A stretch of 64,000 bases of DNA from positions 1,116,001 through 1,180,000 of the forward strand of contig JAUKTV010000003.1 of assembly GCA_030549205.1 (NCBI GenBank), written 5' to 3'. Both the position numbers and the translations under genes were made by a program. Positions 21,313-32,866 of the stretch are shown piece by piece. Numbering within the stretch: the stretch's first letter is position 1; every line of letters starts with the position of its first letter. Source of the DNA: Apiosordaria backusii. Its lineage: Eukaryota; Ascomycota; Sordariomycetes; Sordariales; Lasiosphaeriaceae. The notes beneath the pieces are model-generated. The model worked only from the letters and a program-made list of their open reading frames with translations. It made no database searches and was not told where the DNA came from.

Positions 21313-23012
21313 TCAAGGGGGTGGCGTAACCGCTGGTTCCTTTTCCTCCTCTTTCAGTTTTCTCACTCTCCTTTCCTCTCGCCATGCCGGACCCCATTTG
21401 GTCAAGGCCCAGAGGATAGGGGAAAATACCACGAGAACGAGGCCCCAAAAGGTGAATGTCCATCCCCTACCCATAGCTCTGAGCATGTGTTCGATCACGG
21501 CCGTCCCACCAGCGCCGAAGAGGCATCTGACTAGGTTCATGGCCGCGACGGCAGTAGCAGGTGCTTCGGGGTACAAGTCGACGAGAAGGGTGTTGAGAAT
21601 CGAAAAGGACCCTGTCACACAGAGGCCGATCAAGAAGACTAGCACCAGCGGCCCAGCGACGTGAGTCTCGAAGTGCAGGACCCAACCATACCATATGACC
21701 GCGGCCACTCCAGCAAAGAGAAAAGGGCAGGCTGGCAAGATACGAGCCTTTTCTATCGGGAAATTCCGAAGGTCGTCGCCACGCTTGTAGTCGATAGTGA
21801 ACCCGATCTTTCGTGCTATCCGACGGTAGTTCCCGTCGAGAATGTAGCCCTGCATCACAGCGGCAAAGCAACATCCTGCACCATATGGAAGGTAACACAG
21901 ACCTAGCTGGAGGTCACTGTAGTGATAGATAGCTTCGAGTTCGGTGGACAAGGTTGCGGCGATGAGGATAAACACCAGGTATGTCAACGTGCCGTAAAAA
22001 AGCAGGAGTGCAAGGTCCTTCTCGAAGGCCACTTTGAGCGTATTGAATGGGTTTGGGAAGCGTAGCTTCTGCTTTGTGCGGGCAACCTCCCTCGAGTCTC
22101 CATTGCTCTTCCGACGACGAGCATGGCACAAGTCGATAGCCGTCATGTTCCACCAACTCTGGGCTGAGAATGAACCATTCCCCACCACGTTTCTGCATGT
22201 CTCAGGTACCGTCAGGGCATACGGTATAAGCCAGACCGCGGCGTAGATCATACAGAACCAGAAGATAGCTGGCCAGCCGAGGTACTCGGCAAGCAGACCT
22301 CCAAATACGGGACTGAGGGCAGGGCCAATGTTGATACCAGCGCCGACAATCCCCATGTATTTACCCCTCTCCGCACTAACGGCAACATCAGCGATCACGG
22401 CAAAGCTCAGAGCTACTGTTCCGCTGCTGCCGGCACTCTGAACCATCCTCAGTACCATCAGGGCCGCAAAGTCTTTCTGCAGAGCCAGGCCGAGGTTGGC
22501 AAAAATGTAGATGATGAAGCATATCAAAAAGGCCGGTCTTCTTCCGGCCGCATCCGCCAAATCGCCAACAAGGGTTGGGGCGATGGCTTGGAATATCATG
22601 TAGGTGGTCAGCGTGAGATTGATCATACTGACCGAGACGCCGAGGTCCCGAGCTATTGGAACCAAGGCTGGAAAGTATATATTTGCCGTCATCCTTTTGC
22701 GGGTGTACATACATCAGCCAACTATCCGGGTCCGGTATCTTACCTTGCTCCAAGGTAACTGGTGACTTACGGTGAGACGAAGCTCGAGAAAGCAATCATG
22801 GTCACGATCCATCGTTTGGTCCGTTTAGAGAAGACGCTATAGGCTGGACCACTAGATACATGGGCGAGGGCCTCTGGATCGGAATCAGATGTCAAGTCGT
22901 TGATGTTGCTCGAGCTGCTGTCTGGTGGTGGGCCGTCACCGGCATCTTCGGGGTCTTTCTTTTCATTCTCTCGTCGTAGTGGAGGGTCTTGGGAGTCCAT
23001 CGTGTTCGGCAT
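21313..23012 (-). CDS. MFS drug:H+ antiporter (DHA1 type)
   Basis: Plasma-membrane major facilitator, probably a proton-driven exporter of drugs or organic compounds. Exons (minus strand) 23012-22771 and 22693-21313; the intron gtaagt...aaaag joins FSSFVSP to MTANIYFPAL, a DHA1 hallmark in the first helix. 540 aa from the ATG at 23012, or 536 aa from the ATG at 23000 (MDSQ); the second is equally plausible. Seen: hydrophilic acidic N-terminus (about 65 aa), about 12 hydrophobic segments, loop 2-3 GDLADAAGRRPAF, and a long central loop rich in basic residues (around CHARRRKSNG). Resembles the Aqr1/Qdr-like group; the substrate cannot be told. Divergent from ufe1, sharing an 822-bp region. Confidence 0.9.
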
Positions 23013-23834
23013 AATAGAACCTCACGGGGGGGCAGTGTGAGGATGAGGTGTAGTGAGGAGCCAAGAAACATGAGAGAAGAGAGTGATTACATCGAGCAAT
23101 GGATCACACTCCACCGCCGCCTTCTTTTACCTAGACAATGCCATCAGCCCGCCTTGCATGACGGCGGCAAACCAAAAGAGGTTAAACGGTGCCTGCGCAG
23201 AGTCGGTTGCCTTGCAGCAGACAACACCTAGCTTGGGTCTTTTGTCGGATAAGGGGAAGGGCAAGCAGGCGTTGTTATTCCCGAGGTCGGCCATTGAGAT
23301 TATATCACAAAGGCAAGCTTGGAAGAGAAAATATCAACGAGGCGGACAGCGGTTTCGGCCCACAAGGCGAGGTAGAGATCTAAGCTTTGCCTAGTCAATC
23401 GACTTGGAGGGATGTGCCTGGCGCGGGTAATCCGCCGGCCCCGGCACCGAGACCGCCACCCAAGGAGTACTCCATCACTGTCGTCATTGGGGCCTCATTT
23501 GAAACTAGACATTTGCAAACAATGAAAACACCAACAGACCCCTGTTGTGTGAATTCGAGCAACACCGAGAACGGGGATGGGAGAGAGTGTGTCTTGAACC
23601 GTTTGCAAAAACTCGTGCCCTTATCGGGAGTTGAAGAACGCCATGACCCGCCGAGGGTGAAGCCGAAATGTGGGCCAGCGGGTTCGGCTCTTGGCAAAGC
23701 TTCGCTTGCCGAGACAGCGAACAAGCCACAGAAAGAAGCTCGGGCCAACTCCGTCATCTCCCAAACCGCCAAAGCCACGTCAAGCAGTTCCCAGAGACGC
23801 TGGACAGCAACAGCAACAACCCAAGTTCGAGGAC
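23013..23834. promoter_or_regulatory. Shared upstream region of the MFS gene and ufe1
   Basis: Divergent promoter region of 822 bp. Open frames across it (for example 23,387-23,834) run into ufe1 in frame but show no family similarity upstream of the MADLTT start. No individual binding site is clear. Confidence 0.4.
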
Positions 23835-25033
23835 ATGGCCGACCTCACCACAGCCTTCAACGCCCTCCTAAAGGGCCATGAGGCCCCTCCGGCCAAATCT
23901 TTCAGCCTAGACACGGCCGACGAATTCCTGAAAGAAGCCCACAGGATAGTATGTCTCCAGCCCCTGAGCTTCCCCCCTCGCTCCTCCTGTTCGTCTCTAA
24001 CACGGCAGCCTGAGGACAGAACACCCTCATTGCCCGCCTCCATACCGAACTCCGCAACTTGCGGCAGGCTTACCTTTCGACTGCCGCACCGCGAAAGACA
24101 CACCTTCGCAATGCCTCCTCACAGCCCGTCTTCCTTACCGACCGCGACAGAGAAGAGATCGACGCCAACGCCAAGATGACCATCCGAGATCTCAACGCTC
24201 GCATCCGCGCCCTCGAGGATGCAGAAAAGTTGCGCCAGAGCACCGCCGCCGCGCTTCTGAAAAAGCGCTTCTCACACGGCCTGGGCGCTTTGGGTTCTTG
24301 GGCAGCAGGTGGGGCTATGCTGGGCAAGAGCAAGGAGCAGGAGACGGCAGAGGCTGCGGCGCACCAGCTGGAAGTTCATAGGGATAGCATCATCTGGTAT
24401 CTCTCGACACGTTTGCGGGAAACGATACGGACACAACAGCGCATGATGGAAACACGCTTGGCCCGAGAACTGGAAAAGAATCGGAGCGTGTTGGCCAAGG
24501 CCAAAGGCTCTACGTTGCTGGCATCTGGTGGAGCCTTCACTGCTGAGCCGGCGGCAACGGGGTCAAGGTCGGCAGCGAATACCACGAATTCCCGCAATGG
24601 TGCTGGCTGGGCCGCCGGGGAAGAACAACGGTCGAAGCCACGCCGTGATGATGAGCTCACCGAAGACCAAATTCAGATGTTTGAAAAGGGTAATCAGGAC
24701 ATGCTTAAACACTACGAAAGTACCTTGGATAAAGTCAGGTAAGAATTCATCATCGCGAGGTTCCGAGAGTTAGTATGCTAACCCCTGGGCAGGACTGCGG
24801 AAAAATCACTTATCGAAATCGCCGAGTTACAAAACTTGCTTGTTGGTAATCTTACGGCCCAATCTGCCCATATTGATCAATTGGTGGCCGAGTCATTTGA
24901 CACCACAGAAGGAATTGGTAAAGGCAACAAAGAGCTCAAGAAAAGTACCTCGAGGAGCAGCCCTGCTCGCTATACCTTCTTTGCTGCGGCAGGGCTGTGT
25001 ACCGCGCTTGTTCTTTGGGACTTGATAATATAG
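23835..25033 (+). CDS. ufe1: ER Qa-SNARE Ufe1 (syntaxin 18)
   Basis: t-SNARE of the endoplasmic reticulum for Golgi-to-ER vesicle fusion. Exons 23835-23948, 24020-24738, 24793-25033, giving 357 aa. Introns gtatgt...gacag and gtaaga...ggcag; the joins give HRINTLIARL and DKVRTAEKSL. Seen: N-terminal syntaxin-18-type domain (MADLTTAFNALLKGH start, then the IARLHTELRNLRQAYL helix), middle helices, SNARE motif from about residue 265 to 335 including EIAELQNLLVGNLTAQSAHI, and a single C-terminal membrane anchor (FFAAAGLCTALVLWDLII). The anchor ends at the stop codon, as in tail-anchored SNAREs. The ATG at 23835 begins the conserved N-terminal helix. Divergent from the MFS gene. Confidence 0.88.
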
Positions 25034-25496
25034 TCACGCCAGGGTAACCGTATGGTAAATCCATAATGAGAACATCCATGTCAAGTTGTACATCTCCATC
25101 GAATTCATTCAATTTGATCCCAGCTTTTTGAAAGTGGAGGGGCCCTGTTATCTCCATGGCCATATCTACACTAATGAAGCAGAGTGGCAACTCCTGTTTG
25201 CAGCGTCTATCCGCAAGTACAAAATCATTCATATTCCCGATGTATTCCCATTAGTGCTTAAGCACTTTCCCCTCTTTCATCCCAGCTTCTTATGCCCAAC
25301 CCATCTAAAGAACAAGCCAAGATACCAAGAATCTCTAGGTACCATTACACACAACTGTCATGACTCGGCTCTTGGCCGGAAAGATCTTTTTGAAAGAAGG
25401 AAAAACATGTGAAACAAAACTCCATGTCACCCAAACAGCCAACGCAGGCTGGTTCATCTCGGAGACGTTTGTGCAACACCAACAAGCATTCTAACC
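25034..25496. other. Convergent 3' region between ufe1 and the aminotransferase gene
   Basis: Contains the 3' untranslated regions of two convergent genes. Moderately AT-rich. No gene or repeat seen. Confidence 0.6.
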
Positions 25497-27178
25497 TCAC
25501 GACAGGTCCCTGACAACCCTATCGATGGCCTTGGCCACATATTCGACGTTCCTGGTGTTCAGACCAGCCATGCTGATACGCCCGTTCTTGGTCATGTAAA
25601 TGTGGAAGTCTGCCCTGATCTTCTGGACCTGAGCCTCTGTCAGGCCCGTGAAACTGAACATGCCGATCTGATCGGTGATGTGGTTCCACTGGCCAGGCGT
25701 GCCCAGTTCTTCCAGCTTGGACCGTAGCGCCTGGCGCATGGTAATGATGCGGCCAGACATGGTGCGGAGATTCTCCTGCCACTCGGCAAACAGGTCCTTA
25801 TCGTTTAGCACGATCGAGGCAATACGGGCGCCGTAGATGGGCGGGTTGCTAATCTCTGACCGCTGCAGAATGGCCAGCTGGGAGGCTACACGGGTGGCAA
25901 CCTCGGCAGCGTCCGGTGATGGGGGAGCCACAAAGTGGAAGCATCCAGCACGTTCGCCATAGAGACCAAAGTTCTTGGCAAACGACTGCGCGATGACGAG
26001 CTCGAAGCCCTGCTCGACAAAGTAGCGAATAGCACCGGCATCGCGGTCCAAGTTACCTGAAGCAAAACCCTGGTAGGCTGTGTCAAAGAAGGGGAAGTGC
26101 TTCTTCGTCTTCATGAGCTCAGCAATCTCGCGCCATTGCTCAGGAGTAGGATCCACACCGGTGGGATTGTGAGCACAGGCGTGCAAGAGGATGATGCTGC
26201 GGTCAGGGGCATTGGTGAGCGAGGCCTTCATCCCCTCAAAATCCAGCCCCTTGGTCTTCTTGTCGAAGTAGGGATACTGCTCGATTGGGACGCCGACATT
26301 GGTGAAGATCTGATGGTGGTTCGCCCAGGTAGGGTTGCTGAGGTAGACAGTGCGGCTGGCACCATTAACCTTGTAGAATCTGGCAAGGAACAGCGCGCCC
26401 AAATGGACGGCACCAGTTCCCGAGATGGTCTGTACAGAAGCTACACGCTTCTCAGCGATGGCGGGAGCCCCGGTTCCCAGAAGCAGCTCGGCAGCTTTGC
26501 TCGTAAGGGACGCAAGTCCGGCAATGGGAAGGTATTCGTGGTTCGCCTCGGGGTCGTTGCGCAAAATCTCATCGGCCTGTTGGTCCGTCTGGTTAGCTTG
26601 CTGACCTGCTGTCTAGACTCTTGGAAAGACCAATGCGGGGGAGCTGTGGAGGGGAAGCCCGGGTTCGGGGATGGCGGGGCACCAGCGCTAAAACTGGTAC
26701 AACCCTGCTCTGAACACCCTGCTGGCGAGCTTTGGAAAGCTTCCCGCCATCACCGGCTAAATGCGAAACCAGCAACGGTGCCGTTGACGCGCGAAGCAAA
26801 GGGGGGGGGGGGGGGAAGCACACGGGATGGTTGTGACACACCTTCTTGACAACTGGGAGAACCCACGGCTTTGCATTGTCATCGCGGTACGCACCGATTC
26901 CCTAGAGTTGGTGTGGTCAGCGTTGGGACAACAAAACACAGACAGGTGTCACAACTCTGACGTACAAGATCGACCTTGTCGGGACTTTGATCCGCCTTGT
27001 ATGCTCTCATAAGCCCAAAGAGGGGGTCTTCGGGGGCCTGAGGCACCGCCTCGGCGGGGAAGTTTGTTATTGATGCGGGAGCCATGTGGTTGGCGATGGT
27101 CTGGAGTCGGGAGAGAGAGGTTGAGGTGGAAGTTGATGGGGAGGAGGAAACGGTCAGACCGGGTGCTCTGGACGCCAT
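25497..27178 (-). CDS. aat1: Aspartate aminotransferase, mitochondrial
   Basis: PLP enzyme exchanging amino groups between aspartate/oxaloacetate and glutamate/2-oxoglutarate; part of the malate-aspartate shuttle. Exons (minus) 27178-26966, 26901-26842, 26576-25497, giving 450 aa. The middle exon is only 60 nt and restores the family sequence KVDL-GIGAYRDDNAKPW-VLPVVKK; the join to ADEILRNDPEANHEY is also conserved. The first about 35 residues are Ser/Thr/Arg-rich, fitting mitochondrial import. The PLP lysine is K292 in QSFAKNFGLYGERAG; HNPTGVDPT is also present. Intron 2 (265 nt) is unusually long for this locus and holds a 15-base G run on the plus strand (C on the coding strand). Divergent from rrp1. 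Confidence 0.94.
26801..26815. repeat. 15-base G homopolymer inside an aminotransferase intron
   Basis: Fifteen G on the plus strand, so C15 on the coding strand, starting 26 nt after the intron 2 donor. Slippage-prone; the length may be unreliable in an assembly. Confidence 0.9.
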
Positions 27179-28879
27179 TTTGAACGGTTGGAGGGGTGGT
27201 GGCTTGCGGGACCGGTAGGTGACAGTGCGACAGCAGTTTGGCGTGGTAGGACTTGGCGGCACAGCCCGCAGTTTCAATTGCCCGACAGCGGACAGTCAGG
27301 ATCTCTGGCTCTTACTCGCTTGCGATGCAACCGCTTTGCTTCTTCCGTCTGATCGGAACAGGGTGACAGTGCGATTCATGCACAACCGTCGTTCGATTCG
27401 CCGTTGTAATCAGGCACTTGCGAGCCTACTTTACACTAGTGTAGATGCAGGTCTGTGTGTTACGTTTTTCGAAACGTTTGGGGAAGGTCGTATTATCGTG
27501 TCGGTTTAGTCATCAAACAATTACATACAATTGGAGAGAATATGAACGATTCAACTTTCTGGGGGAAAAACGCAGCGGTCGGGGAAGGTGGGCGCTGGCT
27601 TCTTTGTAGCTTCTCCAGCAGTTGGAAAGCCGTCAAGGTGCATGTGAAGCTGGCGAAACGACCGAGCCCGCCGAGGCAAATGTCATGCTACAAATGACGG
27701 CGCAACCTTGGTCATCGGCCCATGATCGTTGTAAACTGGTGGACCGTTCTCCGTCAACAGCTCGCCGTTGGTGGCACATGACGGGAAAATCGCCCACCTG
27801 GTTTCCACTGCTGTTGTGTTCGAGCCCTTTCCTCACAAAGAGCCCATGGCCAAAGTTGTCACCGAATTACGTGATAGAAGAAGCCACGGGACGTCTTGAA
27901 ACTTCCATGCCAGGATCGAAGCTCCATCCAGAGTCTGCCCTGAAGGGCTAGCAGCGGGTTAGTTTCCTTCCGCCTTAGGCCTAGTACTTTCTTGCTAGCT
28001 TAATTAACACTGCAAGGGGGATCATCTTTCCCGCCCCGTCCGCCTTCTCCAGCTCTCGGCTCTTGGGGGAATGTGGAGGAACTGGAGAAGAATCGAGGCG
28101 CTGGTGCTTGGATACAAACAGGCGGTAAAGACCCGAAAAAGGGATCATTGTGGGCCGGGATGGTGACAGCTCTCGGCCTGTCTTGCTCATGGCGCTATTT
28201 ATTTCGATATGTTGCAGAGCATTGCCTGACTGTTTTCCTGCAGGGGCTGCTTTTTATCCGACAAATGAGGTAGAGTACTTTTACCTCATGCTAATCCTTT
28301 CTAGAAGTAGACGACATAGCGCAGAAATGCCCGGTGTTGTGCTGCCAGATAAAAGATACCTAGATACCACCGCCGAGATAGGATGATAGACCGTTTTGCC
28401 GAGATAAGAGAATTCTCTCAACAAACTACGACGATATGGATTGAGTTGCTTTGGGCTAATGTTTCATCGTTGTATCCGTACAAGTCCATGGCCACGAAAA
28501 TGAACCGATCATTGATGAGCCAGTGCCAGCCACAACGGCTTTTGTGGCGTCCCCATGCCCAAAAAAAGCAATGAACTGGGGAAAGCTGGGTCTGCTGTAA
28601 GGCAACCAATCAGAAGCTGAGCGCATTGGTGCTGACCGCCCTGTGCGGCTGATCGAATTCCTTGGTGGGGAAGATATTTTCTGCCGGGCGGACAAGATTT
28701 CGTTCATTCAACACCCATCAATCCGTTGCTGGTCTGCAGCCTCCTCAAACACATCCAATCAATCCCTGCCTCACAGTTAATCGCATTGACCTTGATTTCG
28801 TTTTACGGACAACCCACCAAGGAACGCAAGCAACGAAAACATTGAAGAGTTCTAGTCTTCTCAAATTCATCATCTCAAA
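27179..28879. promoter_or_regulatory. 1.7-kb divergent region between aminotransferase and rrp1
   Basis: Upstream regions of two divergent housekeeping genes. Small frames of 60 to 110 codons show no family similarity. The segment just before rrp1 (28,690-28,879) is CT/CA-rich like a leader. No other gene seen. Confidence 0.5.
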
Positions 28880-29766
28880 ATGGCGTCCCAAGAAAGGAGC
28901 ATGCCGTTCATCAAGAACTTAGCCTCGAGTGGTTCGTAACCCCCCGCCTCAAATGCCGTGGACAGTCAGTCTTGCTAACGGCGCGAGCAGACCGTAAAAT
29001 TCGAACTTCCGCCCTAGCCTCCCTGCACACTTTCCTCTCGTCCCGCCAGATCTCCTCCTCTCTCACTACCCTCGATATCCTCAAGCTCTGGAAGGGCCTC
29101 TATTTCGCCCTGTGGATGTGCGACCGCGCGATTCCACAACAGACCCTCTGCGCTGAGCTTGCCGACTTGATCAATGTCCTCCCTCGTCACACTGTCGTTC
29201 CTTGGCTGCGCGGCTTTTGGGCAACCATGTCGCGCGAATGGACGAGCATCGATGTGTTGCGCATGGAAAAGTTTTTGCTGCTGGTCAGACGGGTTGTTGC
29301 TAGTGGGTTCAAATGGATGAAGAAGGGCGAGGAGGGCAAGAAGAAGAAGAGCGGGAAAGAAACTGCTTGGGACATGCAAAGGGTGGATAACATTCTTGAC
29401 TTGCTCAACGAGTGGCCCTTTGCCCTTGAGGACGAGGCGCGGGTGGAGCAAGGCACAGAAAAGGAAGAGCTGGTGCCCCAGACGATACCCGTGGGATTGA
29501 GGTTGCACGTACTGGATATCTGGGTGGATGAAGCCGAGAAAGTTGGGCTGTTAGAGGCAGACGACGTAGAGGCGAGTAAGATTCTCCAACGCATCATCGA
29601 TCAGGTGGACGCCCTAGAGCAAGCCACAACAAGGCCGGCTGTGCGCATTCGGTCCAAAGATTCTCTCGAGGATGAGCGTCTCCCAGGGAATCGCAAACCT
29701 GCAGAACAAGAGAACCAAGGGGTGGAAAATGGTGGTAATGGAGATTGGGATGGGTTTGATGACTAG
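28880..29766 (+). CDS. rrp1: Ribosomal RNA processing protein Rrp1 (Nop52 family)
   Basis: Nucleolar protein required for processing of 27S pre-rRNA and 60S subunit assembly. Exons 28880-28931 and 28991-29766, 275 aa. The intron (donor gttcgt, weak; acceptor gagcag) joins NLASS to DRKIRTSALASL, which opens the conserved helical domain. Seen: family features DILKLWKGLYFALWMCD, WLRGFWATMSREW and FLLLVRRVV; a basic KKGEEGKKKKSGK linker at mid-protein; an acidic tail ending WDGFDD. The tail is short compared with animal NNP-1 but usual in fungi. The ATG at 28880 is in good context (aaaATGG). Confidence 0.9.
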
Positions 29767-30088
29767 CTTAATCGACATTTGGCTTTCTAATGGAGCGCGG
29801 CATGCCTGTTCCAACTTGATTGATTCTTCCTGTTCAAGTGTTGCACAGTGTGCTTGTATCTCCTTCTAGCCCATGTACAATAAGAGTATTGGCTTGAAGA
29901 TGTATAATATGCAATGCCCCAAGTGAAAACAATCACTCGCTTAATGCTTTCTTACAACCTCACTCACTTGTTCATTGCCGCCAACCTTTCTGGGTATATA
30001 AAATTCATCACAGCTACACCTTCCATCCATCATCTCAGGCCAAACCCTGAAAAAAAAAAAGACACCCGATAAGCAAACAACAAGACTA
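29767..30088. other. Convergent 3' region between rrp1 and lcb4
   Basis: About 320 bp of two convergent 3' regions. Includes an A11 run near 30,049-30,060. No gene seen. Confidence 0.6.
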
Positions 30089-31908
30089 TCATGCCATCAG
30101 CCTCTCACTTGTAGTAACTTTATCCCAGTTGAGGGGCCCAGGTGCTTCGAAGCAGCCTTTCTTGGACAGTGTCAGTCCCAACCCTTGATGAATCTCGGCC
30201 TGGAATGGCTCAAAGGGTCTCGCTTCGCCATCAATGCTGAGATAGCCACCCTTTCCTGCATTGCGCGGGATGAGTCGGTACGCGGAAATCTTGCGGTATG
30301 TAACCAGAGGGCTGTCGAAGAACTCGCCCGAATCGACTGCAAGTTGAAGGCCAATCGACTTGAGCGGATTGACATCACCCTGGGTGATGATAAGATCCAT
30401 GAGCCCGTCATTGGCAAGGGCGGCTGAGAAGAAGTTGGCATCAGGCGCCATGTATGCCATCTACCCATGGGTATGGTCAGCATAATTTGAAGCAAATGAG
30501 AGGGAGCCACCAAAGATGAAAACTCACATTTCCGCAGTAGAAGCTGCCTAGCTTTTCATAGGGCACCAATTCCCATCCCTCAGGGAGTTTATCCATAACG
30601 GTACCGTACTTTAGTGGCGGGAGGCCCGGCCCATCGTCGTCATCTGCCGGACTCGGGGATGGGGATGATGATGTCACGGGACACCCGTCCGCATCTGTTC
30701 CATCACAGGCCTTCGACTGCTCGCTATCTGCGCTGCCTTGTGTGACACGCTCCCGGTAATGCTTCTTCACACTTTCTTTGTGCTCAATTTCGACCTTGAT
30801 GGCAATATCGCAGGGGTATGTCTTCTTCTGCAGTACCAGCGCGAGGAAGCCAACGGTAAAGCGAGCGGCTCCCATCCAGCGCAAATTCTCGGTTCCGAGA
30901 TCCAGGTCGGCAATCACGCCCAAGGCCTGGCTGAGAAAACTGACGAACCTCTCCTCACCCTGCGTGATGCTGACCAAATCCAAGGGGGTGGGGACCCCTT
31001 TGATGATGGCCAGCGCTGCCAGGGTTGGCCGATGGGTGCCGTAGAGGTTGCAACTCATGGCATTTCCGGAGCCGCAGGGGATATGGCACACGGCAATCTT
31101 GGATAAAGCCCGGCGGGCGTCTGGCCGCTTGGCGAGGCCGTTGAAGACCTCATGAGGCAACCCGTCGCCGGAGCACGGGATGGCGATGTCGTAACTGTCG
31201 ATATCCAGAACCTGGGCCAGATCCCCCGCCTCACCAGAGTAGGTTGTCCGAACGACCGTCATGGGCATGCGTGCCGCCTCAAAGATGGGCTTTACCTGAT
31301 GGTCCCATATCTTGTCAGCTCCCCCGGGTCCGGCATGAGGGTTCACCAAGACCCAGGCACGCTTGCGGCGCACAGCGGTGCCGTAAGCACGGTCCAGGAG
31401 GTGCTCGATCCAGTTCGCTATGTGATCGTCTGTCTGCTCAGCAGTCTGGGCTGGGATGGCAAACTTTAGGTTGCGAACCACGAGATGATGCGGGCTATCC
31501 TCGTGGGCATAGTCTACGACGAGCCAACTACGGTCTTCTGAGGTCTCTGCCCAGAGGATGTTGTAATAAGGAATGCTACGTGGTGTGTCATTTTTCGATC
31601 CTGAGTGTTGGTCAGCACATGCCGGCTTCATTGACAAGCTTCATTTATCCGTACCTATACTGGGTAGACACAAACATGATCGGTTCGGCTTAGTGACAAG
31701 CTGGTCTGCAGTGGCGTCAGTTCTTAAACGTCAACACAGCCAGGGGCTCGAACGGGGTGAGCCTACCTGGTATAAGAAGGGACTCGGATCCAAAAGTGAG
31801 CGTGACTCCAGGTGAGAGAACGAGAGCGTGGTTGGATTCGTCGTGAACGGGCTGGATAGCTTGCGGGCGTGTCGTCTTGGCTGAACCCGCTGCCGCGTCC
31901 TGGTCCAT
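30089..31908 (-). CDS. lcb4: Sphingoid long-chain base kinase (Lcb4/5 type)
   Basis: Phosphorylates sphingoid bases such as phytosphingosine; sets the balance of sphingolipid signals. Exons (minus) 31908-31767, 31600-30528, 30460-30089, giving 528 aa. The first join gives LLIPGSKNDTPRSIPYYNILWAE, the second FYCGNMAYMAPDANFF, both family-like. Seen: lipid-kinase catalytic domain with NPHAGPGG (residues 134-141), SGDGLPHEVFNGL (191-203, the ATP/active-site motif) and PCGSGN (222-227); a variable Ser/Asp-rich insertion near residues 345-385; C-terminal lobe with KGGYLSIDGEARPFEPFQAE. No clear membrane segment. The start ATG at 31908 (MDQDAAAG) is the first in frame. Confidence 0.92.
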
Positions 31909-32866
31909 TGTATTGGTTTTGAGCTTGCCCCAAGGTTAGAACCAAGTTGCGAATCCTGCTTTTCTGTAAGAGGCTGCGATTTGATGCGCGCGGTCCCCCC
32001 TCAAATAAACAAGTGCAGCTGACAGCAGAACGGTGTAACGAGGGAACAGCAAAGACAAAATATGACAAGGCAATAGGTGGATGATTCGTTCCTGCACTGT
32101 GACCCGTCGCAAAGTTGTCGGCCTCTTCCGAGTTCAAACAGCCGCCAATAACAAACACACCTCGAGAATAAAGAGAGGCTACCGGGCATAGGGGACCCTG
32201 AGCATACAAAGCGGACCTGTGGGTGGGTTTAATCGACCCGCGCTCTTGCAGTAACCCCCTGCGCTCCAAAATGCGAGGGTTCCATCATCAACAAATCGGG
32301 AACCTCGGAGATTGGCCCAGAGCGCGCCGCCGTCTTTTATGCAGTCTTTGAGCGGCCATGTATTGCTGAGCCGCAGCTGTGGCGTCAATGTTTGCCACGA
32401 ATCACTTTGATTCCTTCAATCAACTGTGACTGGCTGCTTCTTGAAAATTGATTGAACTGGCACTTCAAAATGTGAAAAAATTCCATGTGCAGAGGCTTAC
32501 TCAGCAAGGTCTTGGCCAAGACCACTGAACACGCTCGGACCTGGTCAACGGGTGTGTGAGGGCGTACACAAGTTGCTACACAACGAAGGTTGACCAAGGG
32601 TGGCACGTGTAGAGCTGTTGAGCGTAGCAAGATGATTGTCTCCATGCAAGTCGTTGCTCCTATCCATCCACCGTCTACGAACAATAATAGTGTATGTGTA
32701 TGCAATGCCGCTTTTGTTTCCCGTTGAGCTGCCGTGACCGAACCTGTTGAACACTAACCCCCGGCCATGCATCAACGCCCACCGCACCTTCGCCTAGTTT
32801 TGTCCATGACTACCTAGTCTCCCATGAAGACTTTTTTCTCAAACTGCTGACATTTTCTAAAAGTTT
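31909..32866. other. Intergenic region between lcb4 and naa15
   Basis: Promoter of lcb4 and the 3' region of naa15. Frames of up to 168 codons run through on the minus strand upstream of the lcb4 ATG but lack family similarity. No gene, repeat or RNA noticed. Confidence 0.55.
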
